8,906 nt of DNA, taken from positions 1-8,906 of the forward strand of contig CAJTKI010000063.1 in assembly GCA_910576875.1 (NCBI GenBank), read 5' to 3'. Source of the DNA: an uncultured Christensenella sp. (GTDB lineage Bacteria; Bacillota; Clostridia; Christensenellales; UBA3700). Below, in pieces: positions 1 to 6,023 of this stretch (its first letter is position 1; every line of letters starts with the position of its first letter). The notes under the pieces are model-generated. The model saw only the letters and a list, made by a program, of their open reading frames with translations. It searched no databases and was not told the origin of the DNA. The position numbers were made by a program, and so were the translations under genes.

Positions 1-1168
1 GGAATTCCACGCCCGCGAGCACGTCGTCCGATCCGTAATCGTCCGGCGTCACGCCGACGAGCAACGCGCTATTTGCATTTGCGCCGTCGCGCGCATGCAA
101 ACTCATGCCGTTTGTAACGACGCCGCCGTCTTCGCTCGCCGCGGCAACCACGCTTCCGCCCGGACACATGCAAAACGTATAGCACCCGCGTCCCGTCTCC
201 GTCTGCACGTTCAATTTATAATCCGCGGCAGGCAAGCCCTGCGCCCCGCCGTACTGCGCGCGATCCAACCATGCCTGCGCATGTTCGATCCGCACGCCGA
301 TTGCAAACGCCTTGGGCTGCATCCGCACATAGCCGCGCAGCATTTCAAACGTATCGCGCGCGCTGTGTCCGATCGCAAGCACGCACGCATCCGTCTCCCA
401 CTCAACCGCGCCGTGCTCGGGCGATTGTACGAGCAGACCGCGCAACTTCCCGTCCGCGACGCGCAGATCGACGACGCGCGAGCGAAAACGCACCTCTCCG
501 CCGTACGCGACGATCGCCTTGCGCAGATTGCGCACGACGTTTTGCAACAAATCCGTGCCGATATGCGGTTTGGCGTCAAATAATATTTCTTGCGGCGCGC
601 CGTATCGGACGAATTCGTTCAGTACGGTCGGCACGAATTGCGAACCGATTCCCGTATTCAGCTTTCCGTCCGAAAACGTCCCCGCGCCCCCTTCGCCGAA
701 CTGAACGTTCGTATCCGTATCCAGCCGTCCGCCCTGTCCGAACGCCTGCACCGCCGCATTGCGCTCCGACACCTTCGCGCCGCGCTCGAACACGATCGGG
801 CGCAACCCCGCCTTTGCCAGCGTCAGCGCCGCAAACAGTCCCGCAGGTCCCGTCCCGACAACGATCGGACGTTTCGCCGGCTGCTTGATCTTTTGCGGAA
901 TCCACGCGTCCAGATCGACGCACGGTACTTGATACAGCCATTGCAACGCGCCGCGGTTGCGTTGCAGATATGCCGCTTCGTCCCGCAACGTCACGCCCAC
1001 CGTATAGACGTATTCGATCTGCGGCTTGCGTCGACAATCCAACGCGCGACGCAAAACGCAGATGTCCGCGATCTGTTTCGCGGGCACCCGCAATTGTTTG
1101 CATACCCGATCGCCCAACGCGTGCGCGGGATGATCGTACGGCAATTTGATTTGCGTCAGTTTGAGCAT
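1..1168 (-). CDS. COG2509-type FAD-dependent dehydrogenase-like protein (partial, 3' end outside window)
   Basis: The frame is open from an ATG at 1168 to the left edge, giving 389 residues without a stop. The start is set by GGAG a few bases upstream (AACGGAGAAACATG). After an N-terminal region of about 100 residues comes the FAD-binding Rossmann motif GTGPAG (105-110), with the acidic end of the second strand at E128 (PIVFERG). Further along are GEGGAGTFSDGKLNTG (about 158-173), VLAIGHSARDTFEML, YTFCMCPGG and NGMSLHARDGANANSALLV, blocks I know from the uncharacterised FAD-dependent proteins of COG2509. The long N-terminal region ahead of the Rossmann fold fits that family, whose members are usually somewhat over 450 residues, so perhaps 70-150 residues are missing. 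FAD binding is well supported, but substrate and electron partner are unknown. It follows another flavoprotein gene on the same strand with no obvious terminator between them, so the two may be co-transcribed. No signal peptide or membrane segment is seen, so it is probably cytoplasmic. Confidence 0.9.
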   Translation of the reverse strand, partial: MLKLTQIKLPYDHPAHALGDRVCKQLRVPAKQIADICVLRRALDCRRKPQIEYVYTVGVTLRDEAAYLQRNRGALQWLYQVPCVDLDAWIPQKIKQPAKRPIVVGTGPAGLFAALTLAKAGLRPIVFERGAKVSERNAAVQAFGQGGRLDTDTNVQFGEGGAGTFSDGKLNTGIGSQFVPTVLNEFVRYGAPQEILFDAKPHIGTDLLQNVVRNLRKAIVAYGGEVRFRSRVVDLRVADGKLRGLLVQSPEHGAVEWETDACVLAIGHSARDTFEMLRGYVRMQPKAFAIGVRIEHAQAWLDRAQYGGAQGLPAADYKLNVQTETGRGCYTFCMCPGGSVVAAASEDGGVVTNGMSLHARDGANANSALLVGVTPDDYGSDDVLAGVEF

Positions 1169-1401
1169 GTTTCTCCGTTATCTGTTGTGTGCGGCGGCGT
1201 TTGCAAGCCGTCGATTTCGTTATTCCGCAGTTTCGCTTTGCACATCGGCACTGCGATCCGCGCATTCGTATTCCGTTCCATATCGCATGTCGGCGGCGAA
1301 TCGATTCGGACAAACGATATATCGGCTATATCGCATTTCCTGATCCGCGCCGCACCTTGCGACCTTGATCGACGACCGTGCCGACCGTCGTTAGGGACAG
1401 A
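1169..1401. other. Intergenic gap between the two flavoprotein genes, no confident gene
   Basis: These 233 bases separate two same-strand genes. I see no tRNA, no U-tailed terminator and no convincing promoter. A small AT-rich hairpin is present at 1315-1333 (arms CGATATA and TATATCG, 5-base loop). A 38-codon minus-strand open frame (1220-1336) exists, but an AGGA lies only one base before its ATG, which is too close for a normal Shine-Dalgarno site, and the peptide (starts MRYSRYIVCP, ends SETAE) resembles nothing I recognise. The only functional element I can defend is the ribosome binding site of the downstream gene, near 1173-1177. Confidence 0.5.
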
Positions 1402-2601
1402 TCATCTCGCTCGGCGCATTTCGCCGATTGCCTGCGCCGCGGCAAGCCCGCTCGCCCAAGCCCAATGCAGATTGTACCCGCCGCAGTCGCCGTCCACGTC
1501 CAAACTTTCGCCGATCGCCCACAATCCCGCGCAACGTTTGGACTGCAACGTATTCGGATCGAAGTCGTCGCATTCCAATCCCCCGCACAAAGCCTGCGCA
1601 TTGGCGACGCTGTCCGGCATTTCCAAACGCACGCCGTAATGTTTGCACGCATGCGCAATCGAACGCGCCTTCGCCGGAGACATCAACAGCGAACGATCCG
1701 TCGGACACGATCCGATCACATTGCGCGCAATCGCGCTCTGCAAAACGCCGCGCAACGGTTGCAGCGCGTCGTCGCAATGCAACAAGAATCGTTCCAACTC
1801 TTTTTCATCCAGATCGGGGACAAAATCGATCTCGCCGTCCAACGCCTTGCCTTGCCGCGCCGCCCGCGCGCATTGCGAAGAGATCTCAAACGCAAGCATG
1901 CCGGACAACTGATCGTCCTTAAAGAGCAACTCGCCCTGCGCCGCGGCGATTTCCAGCCCGTCTGCGCGCACGCGCATTGCCGCCTGCGTCCGCACGCCTT
2001 GCGCGCCGACAATGTCCTTGCATCGCATCGCGCAGATAGAGGGCGCCGTATCCGTGCATCGATGTCCGAACGGCGCGTACAATCCGTGCGATCTGCGCCC
2101 GAACGTCGCATCCGATCCGCTCGCCAATATCACCCGACGCGCGCGATATGCCGCATCGTTGCAGATCAATCGAAACGCATCGCCCGCTTGTTCGATCCGC
2201 GTCACCGTCGCATTGCATTCGACGCGCACGTCTTGAAGCGCACGCAACAAGACATTCAACACATTGGTCGCGCGGATCGAATACGGATACACGCGTCCGT
2301 TTTCCGTCCTTGTCAGCAATCCGAGTTCGTAAAAATACGCGACGATTTGCCGCGTACCGTAACGCGCCAGAATCGGCGCGACAAAGTCGGGACGATTGTA
2401 ATGCCGCGCGGACAGTTCCGTATTGGTCAAATTGCAGCGACCGTTGCCGCTCGCAAGCAACTTCTTGCCGACGCGATCGTTTGCTTCCAATACGACGACG
2501 CGTTGCCCGAGCCGATGCAAGGCAATCGCCGCCGTCATGCCTCCGGCGCCGCCGCCGATCACGGCGCAATCGTATAAACTATCGTGAGTATTGGCTTGCA
2601 T
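1402..2601 (-). CDS. BaiN/HI0933-family (YhiN-like) NAD(P)/FAD-dependent oxidoreductase
   Basis: A 399-residue flavoprotein, the usual size for the HI0933/BaiN family. The FAD-binding motif GGGAGG lies at 16-21 with the acidic strand end at E39 (VVVLEAN). The family signature GKKLLASGNGRCNLTN follows at 45-60, and the C-terminal FAD contact region at about 360-385 holds GLWAIGESLDVDGDCGGYN followed by LHWAWASG. The start at 2601 is chosen because AAGGAG lies 4-9 bases upstream and family members begin just before the Rossmann strand. The frame stays open for 89 more codons upstream, but that stretch crosses the rplQ terminator and the promoter and runs into the rplQ end. Family members are assigned to various reductions (BaiN in bile-acid metabolism of Clostridium scindens), but most have no proven substrate, and nothing here points to bile acids. 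The gene has its own promoter behind the ribosomal-protein terminator and may form a unit with the next flavoprotein. A cytoplasmic enzyme is likely. Confidence 0.93.
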   Translation of the reverse strand: MQANTHDSLYDCAVIGGGAGGMTAAIALHRLGQRVVVLEANDRVGKKLLASGNGRCNLTNTELSARHYNRPDFVAPILARYGTRQIVAYFYELGLLTRTENGRVYPYSIRATNVLNVLLRALQDVRVECNATVTRIEQAGDAFRLICNDAAYRARRVILASGSDATFGRRSHGLYAPFGHRCTDTAPSICAMRCKDIVGAQGVRTQAAMRVRADGLEIAAAQGELLFKDDQLSGMLAFEISSQCARAARQGKALDGEIDFVPDLDEKELERFLLHCDDALQPLRGVLQSAIARNVIGSCPTDRSLLMSPAKARSIAHACKHYGVRLEMPDSVANAQALCGGLECDDFDPNTLQSKRCAGLWAIGESLDVDGDCGGYNLHWAWASGLAAAQAIGEMRRAR

Positions 2602-2623
2602 ATTTCTCCTTTTGCCCGTTTTC

Positions 2624-2632
2624 AGTATATCA
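2624..2632 (-). promoter_or_regulatory. Extended -10 promoter of the BaiN-family gene
   Basis: Read on the minus strand this is TGATATACT, an extended -10 element (TG, one base, TATACT) that puts the RNA start near 2617, about 16 bases before the ATG. The hexamer 17 bases upstream (ATGCGG) is no match to a -35 box. A perfect TTGACA does occur at 2637-2642, but only 7 bases from the -10, too close to act as its -35 box in a standard sigma-A promoter. The position immediately after the rplQ terminator and before the ribosome binding site supports the call. Confidence 0.55.
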
Positions 2633-2670
2633 CGCCTGTCAAGCCCCCGCATGCGAAGACGCGCCGCGAC

Positions 2671-2700
2671 AGAAAAACGCACCGTATCGCTACGGTGCGT
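2671..2700 (-). terminator. Intrinsic terminator of the rpsM-rplQ operon
   Basis: On the minus strand the transcript forms a perfect 10-base-pair stem, ACGCACCGTA paired with TACGGTGCGT, closed by the four-base loop GCGA, a GNRA-type tetraloop, and followed directly by a run of T. It begins 19 bases after the rplQ stop codon. The shape and position are those of a strong Rho-independent terminator that closes the ribosomal-protein operon and isolates the flavoprotein genes downstream. Confidence 0.93.
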
Positions 2701-2719
2701 CCGGATCGACATCGGTCGA

Positions 2720-3250
2720 TTACTTCTGCTCGGGCATGTTCTGAACCATCTCGATGATCGCAAGCTCGGCATTGTCGCCGCGTCTGCCGCCCAGTTTGAC
2801 GATGCGGGTATATCCGCCGCCTTGATTGAACGCTTGCGCGCGCTTCGCATAAAACGGCGCATATTCACGGAAAATCTTCTCGATCAGCGGATGCTTGACG
2901 TCCTTGGTTCTGTCACGGAAATCGGCAGCCTTTTCGCCCTCCGCTCTCTGCTCCTGCAAATCGCGCAAGCTCGCCATCAGCTTTCTTCTGGCAGCCAGTT
3001 TCTTCGGTCCGTCGTTGACGAATTGCATCTCGACGGGCGCGCCGTCCTTACCTTGTTTTACGGTCTTGGTAACGGTGACGGTATCTTCGTACGTCTTGAT
3101 CGCCAACGTCAACAGTTTTTCGGCATAGCTTCTGACTTCTTTCGCGCGGTCAACCGTCGTTTCGAGCCGTCCGTTCCACAACAATTCCGAAGCTTGGTTG
3201 CGGATAATCGCCATTCTCTGTTCGCTAGTTCTACCCAACTTTCTTGGCAT
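2720..3250 (-). CDS. rplQ: Large-subunit ribosomal protein L17 (bL17), enlarged form
   Basis: L17 is a structural protein of the 50S subunit near the exit-tunnel region. The N-terminus MPRKLGRTSEQR, the segment RLETTVDRAKEVRSYAEKL (29-47) and the C-terminal block GGGYTRIVKLGGRRGDNAE (144-162) followed by IIEMV are clear L17 signatures. At 176 residues it is much longer than the 120-127 of Bacillus subtilis or Escherichia coli. The extra length lies in the middle, at roughly 52-85 and 97-118, rich in K, E, D and R, while the conserved core is intact. The start is supported by AGGAGG just upstream, and only 15 bases separate it from the rpoA stop. It is the last gene of the operon, and the terminator follows 19 bases later. 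Identity is certain; a role for the inserts is not known. Confidence 0.98.
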   Translation of the reverse strand: MPRKLGRTSEQRMAIIRNQASELLWNGRLETTVDRAKEVRSYAEKLLTLAIKTYEDTVTVTKTVKQGKDGAPVEMQFVNDGPKKLAARRKLMASLRDLQEQRAEGEKAADFRDRTKDVKHPLIEKIFREYAPFYAKRAQAFNQGGGYTRIVKLGGRRGDNAELAIIEMVQNMPEQK

Positions 3251-3265
3251 TGTGGTTTCCTCCTA

Positions 3266-4219
3266 TTATTCGTCCTTGCTCTTCAAGTCGAATCCGAGAT
3301 CGCGAATCTTCTTGACGACTTCGTCGAGCGATTTTTTGCCCAGATTGCGGACTTTCAGCATATCGTCTTCCGTCTTTTTGGTCAAATCCTGCACGGTATG
3401 AATGCCGGCGCGTTTGAGACAGTTGTAAGAACGGACGGACAAATCCAATTCTTCGATGCTGGTTTCCAACTTTTTGGTCTGTTTTTCATCGTCTTGGCTG
3501 ACGAGCAACTCTCTGCCCTTCATGCTGTCGACGAGATTGACAAACAGTCCCACGTGATCTTCCATGATCTTGGCGGAAAGCGAAATCACTTCTCTGGGCG
3601 AGAACGTGCCGTCCGTCAAAACTTTGATCGTCAACTTATCGAAATTGATATCCTGACCGCAACGCGTGCTCTCGACGGTATAGCTGGCAGCTTCGACCGG
3701 CGTAAAGATGGAATCGACGGGGATAAAGCCGATCGGCTGTTCGTCGTCCTTGTTTTCGCCGGCGGGGACATAACCTCTGCCCACGCCGATCGTGATCTCC
3801 ATCTCCAACTTGCCGCCCTCTTCGAGCGTGCAGATATACATATCGGGATTGAGGATCTCGATGTCCGAGCTGTGCGCGATATCGCTTGCGTAAACTTCGC
3901 CCGCGGTATACTTATTGATCGTGCAGATCTGACGGAAATTTTTGTCTTCCGTATGCGCTTTTACCGCCAGCCCCTTGATATTCAGGATGATGTCGGTGAC
4001 ATCTTCTTTGATACCTGCGATCGACGTAAATTCGTGCTTGACGCCCTCGATCTTAATGCCGACGGGCGCAGCGCCCGGCAACGCGCTCAGCAGGATTCTG
4101 CGCAACGCGTTTCCCATGGTCGTTCCGAAACCGCGCTCCAAAGGCTCCACGACAAATTCCATCGATCTGCCGCTTTCTTTTTCGATGCATTCGATTCTGG
4201 GTTTCTGAATTTCAATCAT
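3266..4219 (-). CDS. rpoA: DNA-directed RNA polymerase alpha subunit
   Basis: The alpha subunit forms the dimer that nucleates RNA polymerase assembly and contacts promoter DNA and activators. The 317-residue product has the normal length. The N-terminal dimerisation domain includes MGNALRRILLSALPGAA (35-51) and GIKIEGVKHEFTSIAGIKED (54-73), where beta and beta-prime bind. An acidic linker (about 236-255) leads to the C-terminal domain (256-317) with SVRSYNCLKRAGI (261-273). R263 and N266 there match the DNA-contacting R265 and N268 of E. coli alpha, so UP-element binding is probably retained. The ATG at 4219 follows TAGGAGGTAAATATC, a strong ribosome binding site. It sits between rpsD and rplQ as in nearly all Bacillota, which couples polymerase supply to ribosomal proteins. 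Nothing is missing or unusual. Confidence 0.99.
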   Translation of the reverse strand: MIEIQKPRIECIEKESGRSMEFVVEPLERGFGTTMGNALRRILLSALPGAAPVGIKIEGVKHEFTSIAGIKEDVTDIILNIKGLAVKAHTEDKNFRQICTINKYTAGEVYASDIAHSSDIEILNPDMYICTLEEGGKLEMEITIGVGRGYVPAGENKDDEQPIGFIPVDSIFTPVEAASYTVESTRCGQDINFDKLTIKVLTDGTFSPREVISLSAKIMEDHVGLFVNLVDSMKGRELLVSQDDEKQTKKLETSIEELDLSVRSYNCLKRAGIHTVQDLTKKTEDDMLKVRNLGKKSLDEVVKKIRDLGFDLKSKDE

Positions 4220-4249
4220 GATATTTACCTCCTATCCTTTCGAGCCGGC

Positions 4250-4873
4250 TTATTTGGAATACAACTCGACGATCAAGTGCTCTTCGATTTTCTGTTCGAC
4301 GTCTGCTCTTTCCGGAAGTTCCAAAACTTTGCCCGTCAGCGTAGCGTTATCGAATTCCAACCATTTGGGGAGTCCGAGCGCCTTGCCTTCTTTGATTGCC
4401 GCAAAACACTTTTTGTCGGCTTTGTTTTCCTTGACGGAGACGACGTCGCCTTTCTTGATCAGATAGGACGGAATGTCTACGCGCTTGCCGTTGACCGAAA
4501 TCAGACCGTGGCAGACGAACTGTCTTGCCTGCGCGCGGGACGAAGCCAATCCCAGACGGAATACGACGTTGTCCAGTCTTCTTTCGAGCAAAATCAACAT
4601 GTTTTCGCCCGAAACGCCGCGCATGGTTTCGGCTTTGTCAAAGTATCCTTTGAACTGTTTTTCGCACAAGCCGTAAATTCTCTTGCACTTTTGTTTTTCT
4701 CTCAGCTGCACCGCATAAGAAGAAGCCTTCTTGCGCGCATCGCCGTGCTGTCCCGGAGGCGTGGGGCGTTTTTCCATGGCACATTTGCCGGAAAGACATC
4801 TTTCTCCCTTCAAAAACAGCTTGACGCCTTCGCGTCTGCACAGACGACAGTCTGCTCCCGTATATTTCGCCAT
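4250..4873 (-). CDS. rpsD: Small-subunit ribosomal protein S4 (uS4), zinc-binding form
   Basis: S4 is a primary 16S rRNA-binding protein that starts assembly of the 30S body and helps control decoding accuracy. At 207 residues the length is typical. The N-terminal region has C9, C12, C26 and C31, the complete set of the zinc-binding (C+) S4 form, followed by CAMEKRPTPPGQHGDARKK. The S4 RNA-binding fold spans about 96-160 (ERRLDNVVFRLGLASSRAQA, then RQFVCHGLISVNGKRVDIPS). The ATG at 4873 follows TAAGGAGGTAACTGAAA, in which the TAA is the rpsK stop. In several bacteria S4 represses its own operon by binding the mRNA leader, so this protein is the best candidate regulator of the leader found before rpsM. 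That last point is inference from other species. Confidence 0.99.
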   Translation of the reverse strand: MAKYTGADCRLCRREGVKLFLKGERCLSGKCAMEKRPTPPGQHGDARKKASSYAVQLREKQKCKRIYGLCEKQFKGYFDKAETMRGVSGENMLILLERRLDNVVFRLGLASSRAQARQFVCHGLISVNGKRVDIPSYLIKKGDVVSVKENKADKKCFAAIKEGKALGLPKWLEFDNATLTGKVLELPERADVEQKIEEHLIVELYSK

Positions 4874-4887
4874 TTTCAGTTACCTCC

Positions 4888-5289
4888 TTACAGTCTTCTG
4901 CGCTTGGGCGGACGGCATCCGTTGTGCGGAATCGGAGATACGTCTTTGATCAACGTGACTTCCAATCCGACCGTCTGCATCGCGCGGATAGCGGATTCGC
5001 GACCGGAGCCCGGTCCTTTTACATATACTTCTACCGTTTTGAGTCCGCAATCAACCGCAACTCTCGCCGCGTCTTCCGCGACCATCTGCGCCGCAAACGG
5101 CGTAGACTTCTTGGATCCGCGCAAATTGAGTTTGCCCGCGCTGGACCAGCTGATTGCGTTGCCCTGAGTATCGGTGATCGTTACGATCGTGTTGTTGAAG
5201 GAAGCGTGGATATGTGCACAGCCCTTCTCGACACGACGCTTGTTCGTGGTGCGCTTACGAGTTGCCGCACCTTTTTTAACAGCTGCCAT
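4888..5289 (-). CDS. rpsK: Small-subunit ribosomal protein S11 (uS11)
   Basis: S11 lies on the platform of the 30S subunit next to the mRNA exit region. The 133-residue sequence shows the family core: AHIHASFNNTIVTITDTQGN (25-44), KSTPFAAQMVAEDAA (61-75), VYVKGPGSGRESAIRAM (89-105) and the basic C-terminus PHNGCRPPKRRRL (121-133), including the asparagine-glycine pair known to form isoaspartate in E. coli S11. The N-terminus is short and basic as usual. The start at 5289 has TAAGGAGGTAAGGCTTT upstream, where the TAA is the rpsM stop. The gap is 14 bases on each side, so translation is likely coupled along the operon. Nothing unusual is visible. Confidence 0.99.
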   Translation of the reverse strand: MAAVKKGAATRKRTTNKRRVEKGCAHIHASFNNTIVTITDTQGNAISWSSAGKLNLRGSKKSTPFAAQMVAEDAARVAVDCGLKTVEVYVKGPGSGRESAIRAMQTVGLEVTLIKDVSPIPHNGCRPPKRRRL

Positions 5290-5303
5290 AAAGCCTTACC
5301 TCC

Positions 5304-5672
5304 TTACTTCTTCTTACGACTTACCGTCTTTTTCGGTCCCTTGCGGGTACGAGCGTTCTGTTTGGTGCTCTGACCGCGCACGGGCAAGCCCTTGCGGTGT
5401 CTCACGCCGCGGTAACAACCGATTTCCGTAAGTCTCTTGATGTTTAATTTTACTTCGCGTTTGAGATCGCCTTCCACCATCAGGTTCCGGTCGATGTATT
5501 CGCGAATTTTCCCGACTTCGTCATCCGTCAGGTCTTTCACTCTCGTGTCGGGATTCACGCCGGTTGCGGCAAGAATCTTATTAGACGTCACTCTACCGAT
5601 ACCGAAGATATAGGTAAGACCGATCTCTACTCTTTTCTCGCGCGGCAAATCCACGCCGGCAATACGCGCCAT
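5304..5672 (-). CDS. rpsM: Small-subunit ribosomal protein S13 (uS13)
   Basis: S13 sits in the head of the 30S subunit, contacts 16S rRNA and the P-site tRNA, and forms bridges to the 50S subunit. The 122-residue product starts MARIAGVDLPREKR and has the helix-two-turns-helix region (about 14-60, with GIGRVTSNKIL), the signature GCYRGVRHRKGLPVRGQ (85-101) and a lysine/arginine-rich tail that reaches the decoding area. Length and motifs are normal. The ATG at 5672 follows ATGGAGGTAGTGAA. It is the first gene of its transcription unit here, behind a strong promoter and a 117-base leader, which makes it the natural entry point for feedback control of the operon. Confidence 0.99.
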   Translation of the reverse strand: MARIAGVDLPREKRVEIGLTYIFGIGRVTSNKILAATGVNPDTRVKDLTDDEVGKIREYIDRNLMVEGDLKREVKLNIKRLTEIGCYRGVRHRKGLPVRGQSTKQNARTRKGPKKTVSRKKK

Positions 5673-5789
5673 TTCACTACCTCCATAGTTGTGTTTGTAT
5701 AGATTAGACGATTCCGGGAAGATAAATTGTTTGTGTAGTGGAATGAAACAATTTACTTAGCCGCTCCCTCACGCATAATTATCGTTAGC
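5673..5789 (-). promoter_or_regulatory. Structured 5' leader of the rpsM-rpsK-rpsD-rpoA-rplQ operon
   Basis: From the predicted RNA start near 5789 to the rpsM ATG there are about 117 untranslated bases. The minus-strand RNA can form a perfect 10-base-pair stem, TAAATTGTTT (5746-5755) with AAACAATTTA (5723-5732), enclosing a 13-base loop. Flanking segments GGGAG (5764-5768) and TTCCC (5716-5720) can pair outside it. No U-run follows, so it does not look like a terminator. A seven-codon frame MREGAAK (5753-5776) lies in the leader without a visible ribosome binding site. Alpha operons of E. coli and rpsD of B. subtilis are autoregulated by S4 through such leaders, so a regulatory role is plausible, but this structure does not match a family I can name. 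Confidence 0.45.
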
Positions 5790-5795
5790 CAAAAG

Positions 5796-5824
5796 ATTAT
5801 AGCATGCTCCGTCGAGATATGCAA
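5796..5824 (-). promoter_or_regulatory. Promoter of the rpsM operon (TTGCAT - 17 bp - TGC TATAAT)
   Basis: The minus strand carries a perfect -10 box TATAAT (5796-5801) preceded by TGC, giving an extended -10, with the -35-like hexamer TTGCAT (5819-5824) exactly 17 bases away. Transcription should begin near 5789. It lies in the gap between the rpmJ terminator and the rpsM leader, where a promoter is needed. This is the best sigma-A promoter match in the window. Confidence 0.85.
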
Positions 5825-5848
5825 CAAAAATGCGGCATATTCGACGCG

Positions 5849-5882
5849 AAAAGAAAGGAAACCGCGATTTCGGCGTCCTTTC
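5849..5882 (-). terminator. Probable intrinsic terminator after rpmJ
   Basis: Eight bases after the rpmJ stop the minus-strand transcript can pair GAAAGGA (5853-5859 on the plus strand) with TCCTTTC (5876-5882). After one mismatch there are four further inner pairs (GCCG with CGGU, one of them G-U), and the loop is AAATCG. The stem is followed at once by TTTT (5849-5852). It is weaker than the rplQ terminator, so some read-through into rpsM is possible. Confidence 0.65.
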
Positions 5883-5890
5883 CGACCGTT

Positions 5891-6007
5891 TTAGCCTTGC
5901 TTTTGCTTATGCTTCTTGTATTTGGAACAGATAACCATAACCGTTCCGTTTCTCTTGATCACTTTGCATTTGTCGCAAATCGGTTTGACAGATGGTCTGA
6001 CTTTCAT
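5891..6007 (-). CDS. rpmJ: Large-subunit ribosomal protein L36 (bL36), zinc-binding form
   Basis: L36 is the smallest 50S protein and binds zinc. The 38-residue product begins MKVRPSVKPICDKCKVIKRN and ends SKYKKHKQKQG. Zinc ligands are C11, C14, C27 and H33. The common form is 37 residues with four residues between the third cysteine and the histidine (CENPKH); here there are five (CSKYKKH), so the zinc knuckle has a one-residue insertion. The ATG at 6007 has GGAGG nine bases upstream and lies 16 bases after the infA stop. The infA-rpmJ pair is conserved in most bacteria. The gene is too short for length-based gene finding but certain from its sequence. Confidence 0.98.
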   Translation of the reverse strand: MKVRPSVKPICDKCKVIKRNGTVMVICSKYKKHKQKQG

Positions 6008-6023
6008 TCTTCTAATCCTCCGT

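Noticed and set aside
576..1313. 245-codon minus-strand open frame starting MSESIRRRHA
   Set aside because: It is a frame-shifted shadow of the COG2509-type gene: arginine-rich and without family motifs, while the frame starting at 1168 carries all FAD motifs to the window edge.
1378..2577. 399-codon plus-strand open frame
   Set aside because: It is antisense and in register with the BaiN-family gene, whose family motifs are unmistakable.
2602..2868. 89-codon N-terminal extension of the BaiN-family gene
   Set aside because: The frame is open, but the stretch covers the end of rplQ, its terminator and the promoter. The ATG at 2601 has a good ribosome binding site and matches family length.
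2591..5167. 858-codon plus-strand open frame
   Set aside because: It is exactly antisense and in codon register with rplQ, rpoA and rpsD. It is open only because these genes avoid TTA, CTA and TCA codons, and its protein resembles no family I know.
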